Assembly: GCA_965221215.1 (NCBI GenBank)
Contig: OZ244872.1
Location: forward strand, 2,666,001-2,730,000
From: Aldehydirespirator sp965221215
GTDB taxonomy: Bacteria; Actinomycetota; Acidimicrobiia; Acidimicrobiales; Aldehydirespiratoraceae
Direction of reading: 5' to 3'
DNA length: 64,000 nucleotides
The notes under the pieces were generated by a model. That model did not search any database. It worked only from the letters and a program-made list of their open reading frames with translations, and had not been told where the DNA came from. The position numbers and the translations under genes were made by a program. Below, in pieces: positions 57,736 through 64,000 of this stretch; the stretch's first letter is position 1, and every line of letters begins with the position of its first letter.

Positions 57736-59301
57736 TCAGCGGATGCCGTAGATGTAGCCGCCTTTGGTTCCTACTGTGATCAAGCCGTCCCATACCGCGG
57801 GGGTGGACTCGATGCAGGCGCCCAGCGAGATGCGCCACAGCTCGGGGGGCTCCACCGTGGTGTCGCTCACGTCGAAGGCGTAGAGGTTGCCGCCGCAGTC
57901 GCCCTGGATCCACACGTCGTCCACGATGGCGGGGCTGGGCCAGGTTGGGCCGGGCAGCTTCTTGGTCCAGCGCAGCTCGCCGGTGGCGGTGTCCACGCCG
58001 TAGACGTGGCCGGTGTGGGTGGGCACGATCAGCAGGTCGCGGTGCAGGCCCGGCGTGGCCCACACTCCCGAGCCGTCCAGCACGCCCCGCACATGCACGC
58101 TCCACACCAGCGGATCGTCAGGCTGGCTCGGGTCGAGCTTGATGATCTGGCCCACCTCGTGGGAGCGGGCCGTGCCCCGCTGGTATTCGACCCCGGCATA
58201 AATCATTCCGTCGGCGTCGATCACCAGCGAGGCGTCGATGTCGTCGCCCGCCCAGAAGCGGAACACCCGCTCGGGCGCCGAGGCCGGATCGTCGCGCAGT
58301 CCCGAGATGTCCCAGCCCTGCACCAGCCCGCCCGAGTTGGCGAAGTACGCGGTGTCGCCGCTGACCGCCACTGAGTTCTCGATCGACAGCTCCGGGCCCA
58401 CCGCAGCCAACAGTTCGTCGTCCCAGCCCGGCGCATGGAACACCACCTCAGGGTCGACGGCCACCAGCCCGTCGTCGCCGTAGCGCCGGTTCAGCTTGAC
58501 GATGTGGAACCGGGAGTTCTCCCCGCCGATGAACAGGTGGTCGTCGATCACCATCCCCGACCCGTCCCAGTCGTCGTTCCACACGATGGGGCCGAGGTCG
58601 TAGGCGCCCAGCGACCATAGCTCCCGAGGCGCCCCGCCGTCGAAGGCGACCACCCGGAACTGGTTGTCGCGGCTGCCCGTGTACACCAGCGGATAGCCGT
58701 CGGGATCGATGGTCACCGACCCCTTGATGATGTCGCCGGTGACGAAGTCGTCCAGCAGGCGCTCGCCGCTGTCGGCGTCGAGGAAGTGCACGCGGCGGCT
58801 GAAGGCGCCCACCACCACCCAGGTGCGGCCGTCGCGCTCGAACACCGCGGGCTGGCCCGTCCAGCCGGTGCCGCACCACTGTCGGGGCTCGCCGCCGACC
58901 GACGACAACGAGCACAGCGGGTCGCCCTCGGGGAACCGCCACGCCACCTCGGGCACCGCCGGCACCGGGCCTCTGCCGTAGTAGCTGCGGGTCGGGTTGC
59001 CCCGGAAGGTGAGCAGACCCTCGACGGCGTCGCCCCACGGCTGTCCCGACGTCTCGGGATCGACCCAGCCCTCGAACGGGGGGACGGTGGTGGTCGTGGT
59101 GGTCGTTGTCGTGGTGGTGGTGGTTGTGGTCGTAGTGGTGGTGGTGGTCGACGACGAGGTTGTCGGGGGCACGGCGGTGTCGACCTCGTCGGAGTCGCCC
59201 CGATCCGCCTCCGACGCCCACCGCACCACGATCACCGCGGCCAGCGCCAGCGTCGCCAGCCCCAGCGCTGTCAGACGCAGCGTTCTTGATCGCCCCCGCA
59301 C
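57736..59301 (-). CDS. Exported PQQ-like beta-propeller protein with poly-Thr linker
   Basis: The 521-aa protein has an N-terminal basic segment and one membrane helix (LRLTALGLATLALAAVIVV), then a linker of about two dozen threonines (residues about 46-74) and a beta-propeller of PQQ/quinoprotein-like repeats, e.g. VYGVDTATGELRWTKKLPGP and GNLYAFDVSDTTVEPPELWR. It is probably anchored in the membrane with the propeller outside, the Thr linker spanning the wall and perhaps glycosylated. Cysteines CSLSSVGGEPRQWC may form a disulfide. Ligand and partners are unknown. Confidence 0.78.
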   Translation of the reverse strand: MRGRSRTLRLTALGLATLALAAVIVVRWASEADRGDSDEVDTAVPPTTSSSTTTTTTTTTTTTTTTTTTTTTVPPFEGWVDPETSGQPWGDAVEGLLTFRGNPTRSYYGRGPVPAVPEVAWRFPEGDPLCSLSSVGGEPRQWCGTGWTGQPAVFERDGRTWVVVGAFSRRVHFLDADSGERLLDDFVTGDIIKGSVTIDPDGYPLVYTGSRDNQFRVVAFDGGAPRELWSLGAYDLGPIVWNDDWDGSGMVIDDHLFIGGENSRFHIVKLNRRYGDDGLVAVDPEVVFHAPGWDDELLAAVGPELSIENSVAVSGDTAYFANSGGLVQGWDISGLRDDPASAPERVFRFWAGDDIDASLVIDADGMIYAGVEYQRGTARSHEVGQIIKLDPSQPDDPLVWSVHVRGVLDGSGVWATPGLHRDLLIVPTHTGHVYGVDTATGELRWTKKLPGPTWPSPAIVDDVWIQGDCGGNLYAFDVSDTTVEPPELWRISLGACIESTPAVWDGLITVGTKGGYIYGIR

Positions 59302-59373
59302 CGCTACAGCATGCCTACCCCAGCGCCGAACTCTGCTGTTCGGCTGTCAGCGGGCAGTCGTAGGATCGGAGCC

Positions 59374-60117
59374 GTGGGCGGCGACCAACACGCAGGGCTG
59401 ACTGTCGCCTTCGATGCCGACGACACGCTGTGGCACAACGAGGACCTGTTCCAGGCCGTGCAGCGCGAGTACGAGGCCCTGCTCTCGGGGTGGGCCGACG
59501 CCGACAGCGTGGCCGACTGCCTGCACGAGACCCAGATGTCGAACCTGCCCCGGTTCGGCTACGGCGTCAAGTCGTTCACCCTGTCGATGATCGAGGCTGC
59601 GGTGCAGATCAGCGGCGGCTCAATCGACGCCGACGTCATCGTCACCATCATCGGCTACGGCAAGCGCATCCTGGACCGGCCGGTCGAGCTGATCGACGGT
59701 GTGGAGGAGGCGCTCGACGCTTTGACCGACCACCGGCTGATGATCATCACCAAGGGCGACGTTCACCACCAGCTGGACAAGGTGGGCGCCAGCGGGCTGG
59801 CCGAGCGGTTCTGGCAGGTGGAGGTGGTGGCCGACAAGGACGCCGAGACCTACGGCAAGCTGCTGGAGCGCCACGGGATCGACCCGGCCCGGTTCGTGAT
59901 GGTCGGCAACTCGCTGCGATCCGACGTGTTGCCGGTGCTGGAGCTGGGCGGCTGGGCGGTCCACGTCCCCTACCCCATGACCTGGCGCCACGAGGACGAC
60001 CACGACGGCCACCATGTCGATGTGCCCACCCTGGAGACGCTGCGAGAGCTGCCCGCCCTGTTGAGAACTTGGAGCGCCGACCGCGGCCTGGGCCCCGACA
60101 GGGCCCACCCGGCATGA
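59374..60117 (+). CDS. HAD-superfamily hydrolase
   Basis: The about 247-aa protein has HAD motif I AFDADDTLWHNED (nucleophile and acid Asp), motif II LMIITKGD, a Lys in ADKDAETY and motif IV-like VMVGNSLRSDVLPVLELG. A helical cap lies between motifs I and II. Likely a small-molecule phosphatase; the substrate is unknown. GTG 59374 was chosen because the residues before it show no conservation. Its stop overlaps the next gene by four bases. Confidence 0.83.
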   Translation: MGGDQHAGLTVAFDADDTLWHNEDLFQAVQREYEALLSGWADADSVADCLHETQMSNLPRFGYGVKSFTLSMIEAAVQISGGSIDADVIVTIIGYGKRILDRPVELIDGVEEALDALTDHRLMIITKGDVHHQLDKVGASGLAERFWQVEVVADKDAETYGKLLERHGIDPARFVMVGNSLRSDVLPVLELGGWAVHVPYPMTWRHEDDHDGHHVDVPTLETLRELPALLRTWSADRGLGPDRAHPA

Positions 60118-60500
60118 GGCGGCTTACTGCCGCAGAGATCGCCGGCTACGACCTGGTTCGCCCCGAGGTGGCCCGACGGGCTCGGGTGCAGCGGGTGCCG
60201 CGGCTGGTGCCGGGCATCTGTGGCATGACCGTCGGCCGGCTCATCCTGGTGCGGCGCGACGACGACCGGTCCGGGCGGTGTGTGCTGCTAGCCCACGAGC
60301 TGGTCCATGTCGCCCACTACGACGACTTGGGAACGGCTCGGTTCTTGTGGCGGTACCTGAGCGAGTACGCCCGCAACCTCTGGCGCCTGCGCAGCCACCG
60401 GCATGCCTACCTGGCCATCTCCTTCGAGATTGAGGCAAGGGCCGAGGCCGAGGCTTGGCGGCGCCAACTTCCAGGAGCAGAGCCCGATTGTTGGTCCTGA
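60114..60500 (+). CDS. Small HELxH-motif protein, possible zinc metallopeptidase-like
   Basis: The 128-aa product contains LLAHELVHVAHYDDLG at about residues 58-73, a HELxH zinc motif, and a downstream Glu in ISFEIEARAEAEAWRR that could be the third ligand, as in M48/DUF4157-like proteins. There is no signal peptide or membrane helix. ATG 60114 overlaps the HAD stop (ATGA), so the two are co-translated. Whether it is an active protease is unknown. Confidence 0.68.
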   Translation: MRRLTAAEIAGYDLVRPEVARRARVQRVPRLVPGICGMTVGRLILVRRDDDRSGRCVLLAHELVHVAHYDDLGTARFLWRYLSEYARNLWRLRSHRHAYLAISFEIEARAEAEAWRRQLPGAEPDCWS

Positions 60501-60522
60501 CCTCCGAGGCTTGGCGGCGGAG

Positions 60523-61374
60523 TCAGTACTCGTAGAAGCCGCGGCCGGTCTTGCGGCCCAGCCGGCCCGCGGCCACCATGCGGCGCAGCAGCGGCGGCGG
60601 AGCAAGGAAGCGCTCGGCATACTCGGCGTGCAGCGACTCGGCCGTGAACAGGCACACGTCGAGCCCGATCAGATCCGCCAGCGTGAGCGGGCCCATGGGG
60701 TGGCCCGCCCCGAGCTTCATGGCGTCGTCGATGTCGGCGGCCGAGGCGTGCCCCGACTCGTACATCTCGATGGCCCCGCAGATGTAGGGCACCAGCAGCT
60801 TGTTGACCACGAAACCGGCCCGGTCCGGCGCGGCGACCACCCGCTTGCCGAGCGCGTCGGCGGCGAACGCAGTGGCTGCCTCGGTCACGGCCGGCGCGGT
60901 CAGCTGGGTGCTGATCACCTCGACGAGCTTCATCACCGTCGCCGGGTTGAAGAAGTGCATTCCCAGCACCTGCTCGGGACGCGACGTGCCCATGGCCACG
61001 TCGATGATCGGGATCGACGACGTGTTGGTGGCCATGATCGCGCTCGGGTCGAGCACCCGGTCGAGCACCCCGAAGATCTCCAGCTTGAGCGCCAGGTTCT
61101 CGGGGACGGCTTCGAGCACCAGATCGCAGCCGGCCAAGTCCTCCAGGTCCGTGGTCCAGGTGACCGCTGCGCCCGCGGCAGCCCGCACCGCCTCATCGAG
61201 CTTGCCCCGGGCCACGCCGCGGTCCATCGAGCCCTCGACCCTGGCCTGTCCCGCCTCCACCAGCTCCGGCGTCGCCTCGCGGGCCACCACCCGCAGGCCG
61301 TTGCGGGCCACGACCTCCACGATTCCGCTGCCCATCGTGCCGACGCCGATCACGCCGACCGTGCCGATCTCCAT
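60523..61374 (-). CDS. 3-hydroxybutyryl-CoA / 3-hydroxyacyl-CoA dehydrogenase
   Basis: The 283-aa protein starts with the NAD-binding GTVGVIGVGTMGSGIVEVVA and has IMATNTSSIPI, GMHFFNPATVMKLVEVI (catalytic His) and the C-terminal domain DRAGFVVNKLLVPYI ... GAGHPMGPLTLADLIGLDV, then GRKTGRGFYEY. It oxidises (S)-3-hydroxyacyl-CoA in beta-oxidation or works in reverse in butanoate metabolism. Length is typical of the stand-alone form. It converges with the HELxH gene with a 22-bp gap. Confidence 0.93.
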   Translation of the reverse strand: MEIGTVGVIGVGTMGSGIVEVVARNGLRVVAREATPELVEAGQARVEGSMDRGVARGKLDEAVRAAAGAAVTWTTDLEDLAGCDLVLEAVPENLALKLEIFGVLDRVLDPSAIMATNTSSIPIIDVAMGTSRPEQVLGMHFFNPATVMKLVEVISTQLTAPAVTEAATAFAADALGKRVVAAPDRAGFVVNKLLVPYICGAIEMYESGHASAADIDDAMKLGAGHPMGPLTLADLIGLDVCLFTAESLHAEYAERFLAPPPLLRRMVAAGRLGRKTGRGFYEY

Positions 61375-61409
61375 GCGATTCTCCTATCCGGGTACTGGTG
61401 GGCAACCGA

Positions 61410-61529
61410 CGAAGCTAGCGGGGCCTTTCCCGCTCTTGTTCGCTGCGCTCACGGGCCACCCAAACCCCAGAGTCACAGCCCACGGCCTCGCCCGTATGGA
61501 CCGCACGGCTGACCCATTCGCTCGGCCTC
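61410..61529 (+). repeat. Dispersed repeat copy 6
   Basis: The core CCTTTCCCGCTCTTGTTCGC / TGCGCTCACGGGCC is followed by the variant middle CACCCAAACCCCAGAGTCAC, then CCACGGCCTCGCCCGTATGG and the right arm CATTCGCTCGGCCTC. The left arm is not recognisable. Its right end overlaps the cyclophilin stop codon. Confidence 0.88.
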
Positions 61530-62148
61530 AGTCCGACTCGCTGATCGTGACCGAGTTGATGGTCACGTCGGTTAGCGGGCGGTCGTTGCGGTCGGTCTCC
61601 ACCTGCTGCATGGCCTCCACCACGTCGAGGCCGGCCACCACCTTGCCGAACAGCGAGTATTGGGGCGGGAGGCGGGTGCCCTGGGGTCCGCTGATGATGA
61701 AGAACTGGCTGCCGTTGGTGTCGGGCCCGGCGTTGGCCATGGCCAGCGACCCGATCTCGTAGCGGCCCGGCTTGGGCAGCTCGTCGGCGAAGCGGTAGCC
61801 GGGGCCGCCCCTGCCGGTGCCGTCGGGGTCGCCGCCCTGGCAGACGAAGCCGCCGATGATGCGGTGGAAGGTCACGCCGTCGTAGTAGTGGTAGCGGGCC
61901 AGCACCACGAAGTTGTTGACCGTCACCGGGGCGGCGATCGGGTCGAGGGCGATGGTGAGCGACCCCAGCGACGTGTCCATGGTGGCCGTGTAGCGCATGG
62001 AGGCGTCGATGCACATGGGCGGCGGCTCGCTGAACTTGCGGCGGACCGGGCTCGATCCGTCGGCGGCGGGGCAGGGTGTGGCAGCCACGTAGGGTTCCTC
62101 TATCGGTGTGGGCGACGGTGACCGAGCGACCCTATCGGTGACCATCAT
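61528..62148 (-). CDS. Cyclophilin-type peptidyl-prolyl cis-trans isomerase
   Basis: The 206-aa protein has the cyclophilin core: VTFHRIIGGFVCQGGDPDGT (Arg of the active site), GSLAMANAGPDTNGSQFFI and YSLFGKVVAGLDVVEAM. The first about 55 residues are polar and lack a signal peptide; a later Met (MRYTATMDTSLG) could be the real start. It catalyses proline isomerisation, probably in the cytosol. It is divergent from the zinc-ribbon gene with a 23-bp spacer. Confidence 0.9.
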   Translation of the reverse strand: MMVTDRVARSPSPTPIEEPYVAATPCPAADGSSPVRRKFSEPPPMCIDASMRYTATMDTSLGSLTIALDPIAAPVTVNNFVVLARYHYYDGVTFHRIIGGFVCQGGDPDGTGRGGPGYRFADELPKPGRYEIGSLAMANAGPDTNGSQFFIISGPQGTRLPPQYSLFGKVVAGLDVVEAMQQVETDRNDRPLTDVTINSVTISESD

Positions 62149-62171
62149 CCACCGGCGCGTGAGCGCGCTCT

Positions 62172-62363
62172 ATGGTGACGCCCGTGCGGTTCTGGATCCG
62201 GCGATCGAACCCGCCTCAGGGGGCTGCCGCCACTGCCGACGCGCCCCACTCGCTGCGGTGCGAGCGCTGCGACGTCACCTGGCGGGGACCGTCGTCGGTG
62301 CCCTGCTGGTGCTGCGGCGCCCCCGGCCGCATCCGCGGCGAGGTGCGAATCTTCGCCGACTAG
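62172..62363 (+). CDS. 63-aa zinc-ribbon-like protein
   Basis: The product has two CxxC knuckles, CERC and CWCC, separated by 12 residues, consistent with a small zinc ribbon. The rest is basic at the N terminus (VRFWIRRSNPPQG) and short after the ribbon. The MBL-fold hydrolase gene follows 24 bp downstream on the same strand. Role unknown; nucleic-acid or protein binding is typical of the fold. Confidence 0.68.
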   Translation: MVTPVRFWIRRSNPPQGAAATADAPHSLRCERCDVTWRGPSSVPCWCCGAPGRIRGEVRIFAD

Positions 62364-62387
62364 CCAGCCCGTCGGTAGGGTCGGGCC

Positions 62388-62996
62388 GTGACGCTGCACT
62401 GGTCCGACACCGGCATCGAGGTCCACAAGGTGGTGGTCGGCCCCGTCGACAACAACGTCTTCGTGATCCGCTGCACTTCCACCGGCGACGCGGTCCTGAT
62501 CGACGCCGCCAACGAACATGAGCGCCTGCTCGAGCTGTGCCGCCGACTGGGCGTGCGGACGGTGCTGGAGACCCACGGGCACTGGGACCACATCCAGGCC
62601 ATTCCGGCGGTGCGCGACGCGGGCTACGAGGTGGGGGTCACCGCCGAGGACGCGGCCATGCTGCCCAGCTACGACTACCTGCTGACCGACGACACTGTGG
62701 TCGAGGTCGGCCGCCTGCGACTGCGCACCCTCCACACGCCGGGCCACACGCCGGGCTCGATGTCGTTCCATGTGGAGGACACGCCGCTGCTGTTCACCGG
62801 CGACACGCTGTTTCCCGGCGGGCCGGGTGCCACGGGGTATGAGGGCGGCGACTTCCCGACCATCATCCGCTCCATAGAAGACCGCATCTTCTCCCAGTTC
62901 GACGGGTCCACGATCGTGCTGCCCGGCCACGGCCTCGACACCACCGTCGGCAACGAATCGCCGCAAATCGACGAATGGGTCGCCAGGGGCTGGTGA
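62388..62996 (+). CDS. MBL-fold metallo-hydrolase (glyoxalase II-like)
   Basis: The 202-aa protein has the metallo-beta-lactamase motif THGHWDHIQAI (HxHxDH), HTPGHTPGSMSFHVED, FTGDTLFPGG and VLPGHGLDTTVGNE, supplying the binuclear metal ligands. Size and motifs fit glyoxalase II-type thioester hydrolases; in a mycothiol-producing cell an S-acyl-mycothiol substrate is possible (inference). GTG 62388 is the start. Confidence 0.86.
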   Translation: MTLHWSDTGIEVHKVVVGPVDNNVFVIRCTSTGDAVLIDAANEHERLLELCRRLGVRTVLETHGHWDHIQAIPAVRDAGYEVGVTAEDAAMLPSYDYLLTDDTVVEVGRLRLRTLHTPGHTPGSMSFHVEDTPLLFTGDTLFPGGPGATGYEGGDFPTIIRSIEDRIFSQFDGSTIVLPGHGLDTTVGNESPQIDEWVARGW

Positions 62997-63218
62997 CCCG
63001 CCCGACTCTGCCGGCCGCCGTCACCGGGAACGGGCCTTCGCTGCTCGGCCCCGACCGCGTGATCGCGCCGGCTGGGGCCGGAGGTGGCCGCCGTCGTCGC
63101 ACGGCAGGTGCACAGCGATAGCGGTCGCCAGCCCAGGTGCCCAGTGGCCGCCGCCGCGGTCGCTCGGCCCCGGTAGCGTGGCCGCTCGAGCCAGCGGCGC
63201 GCAGACCCAGGAGGTTCC

Positions 63219-64000
63219 ATGACCAGGCTTCTCGAAGGCAAAGTGGCGCTCGTCACCGGCGCGGGGCGAGGCATCGGACGCGAGCACGCCCTGCTGCTGG
63301 CCAAGCACGGTGCGAAGGTGGTGGTCAACGATCTGGGCGGCGACCAGTTCGGCGGGGGCGCCGACACCACGCCGGCCGCCGAAGTGGTTGAGGCCATTGT
63401 CTCGGCCGGGGGCGAGGCGGTGGTCAACGGCGGCAGCGTGGCCAGCCTCGACGATGCCGGGGCCATGGTGCAGCAGGCCATCGACACCTTCGGCGACATC
63501 AACATCGTGGTCAACAACGCCGGCATCCTGCGCGACCGCATGGTGTTCTCGATGACCGAGGACGACTGGGACACGGTGATGGCCGTCCATCTCAAGGGCA
63601 CGTTCGGCCCGTCCCACCACGCCGCGGGCTACTGGCGCGACAAGGCCAAGGCGGGCGAGGAGACCTACGGGCGGATCATCAACACGTCGTCGCCGTCGGG
63701 GATCTACGGCAACGTCGGCCAGACCAACTACGGCGCGGCCAAGGCGGGCATCGCCGCCTTCACGCTGATCGCCGCCCAGGAGCTGGTCCGCTACGGCGTG
63801 ACCGTCAACTGCCTGGCCCCCACCGCCTGGTCGCGGCTCACTGCCCCGCTGATGGGCGGAGACGAGGCGTCCGAGGAGCTCAAGGACAGCATCGACCCCC
63901 GCTGGATCGCGGTGGTCACCGCGTGGCTGGCCAGCGGTGAGGCCGCCAACGTGACCGGGCGCGTCTTCGACATACGGGGCAACCAGCTGGGCATCGCCGA
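63219..64000 (+). CDS. Short-chain dehydrogenase (HSD17B4/hydroxyacyl-CoA type), truncated by window end
   Basis: A strong SD (CAGGAGG) lies 6 bp before ATG 63219. The 260 codons visible have VALVTGAGRGIGREHA (NAD site), VVVNDLGGDQFGGGADTTPA typical of (3R)-hydroxyacyl-CoA dehydrogenases, NNAGILRDRMVF, the catalytic Ser in INTSSPSG and the YGAAKAG Tyr-Lys pair. The frame is still open at base 64000. It probably acts in fatty-acid or steroid side-chain beta-oxidation. The 222-bp spacer upstream (62997-63218) holds no other gene that I can support. Confidence 0.9.
   Translation, partial: MTRLLEGKVALVTGAGRGIGREHALLLAKHGAKVVVNDLGGDQFGGGADTTPAAEVVEAIVSAGGEAVVNGGSVASLDDAGAMVQQAIDTFGDINIVVNNAGILRDRMVFSMTEDDWDTVMAVHLKGTFGPSHHAAGYWRDKAKAGEETYGRIINTSSPSGIYGNVGQTNYGAAKAGIAAFTLIAAQELVRYGVTVNCLAPTAWSRLTAPLMGGDEASEELKDSIDPRWIAVVTAWLASGEAANVTGRVFDIRGNQLGIA

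Overview
The window looks like a stretch of chromosome from a high-GC actinobacterium, possibly of the Acidimicrobiia type. This is inferred from gene content: a mycothiol ligase (mshC), three luciferase-like flavin/F420 oxidoreductases, CoxLMS-type molybdenum hydroxylases, GTG/TTG starts and frequent 4-bp ATGA/GTGA gene overlaps. No rRNA and no CRISPR array is present.

Layout. Bases 1-22 kb are ordinary chromosome: pdxH and serS, a KamA-type radical SAM gene, a molybdenum hydroxylase operon (FAD, 2Fe-2S and Mo subunits plus an MFS transporter), an acyl-CoA ligase with a serine hydrolase, three LLM oxidoreductases around a carboxymuconolactone-decarboxylase-like protein, an SLH-anchored serine hydrolase, cobA, an iron-type alcohol dehydrogenase, an esterase, and a WD40 gene coupled to a 5'-truncated COG0523 GTPase. 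Bases 22.25-48.7 kb form an accessory island bounded by two direct repeats, each carrying a tRNA-Arg(CCU) gene and the 3' end of a DUF4143 ATPase gene. Bases 48.8-64 kb return to core-like genes: DUF1801, a short old-yellow-enzyme homologue, Fic, mshC-cysS, a lone CoxL homologue, a beta-propeller lipoprotein-like protein, HAD and HELxH proteins, 3-hydroxyacyl-CoA dehydrogenase, cyclophilin, a zinc ribbon, an MBL hydrolase and an SDR that runs off the end.

The island holds a complete DUF4143 ATPase, a cobD fragment, a VapBC module, a 1172-aa Fe-S RecB-like nuclease/helicase, an unknown three-TM protein, two DUF2442 relics, and a phage-defence-like operon on the minus strand: XRE regulator - SNF2-type helicase with DUF3883 - DUF1156 DNA methylase - DUF499 ATPase - coiled-coil protein - 94-aa protein. 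That operon carries three separate lesions: an in-frame TAG between the two helicase domains, a one-base shortfall in a 9-G tract that splits the methylase, and an IS256-family insertion in codon 5 of the last gene. A second, nearly identical IS256 copy in the opposite orientation interrupts a DDE-transposase-like gene that overlaps a tyrosine-recombinase-like gene lacking its catalytic residues. Both IS copies have perfect, different 8-bp target duplications, so they inserted independently.

Two repeat systems stand out. One is a roughly 120-bp dispersed element whose terminal inverted arms covary between copies; two inverted copies sit in frame inside the molybdenum-hydroxylase FAD subunit gene. 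The other is a 16-bp core at the 5' end of tRNA-Arg, found four times in the same orientation with exchanged flanks, as expected of attachment sites for site-specific recombination.
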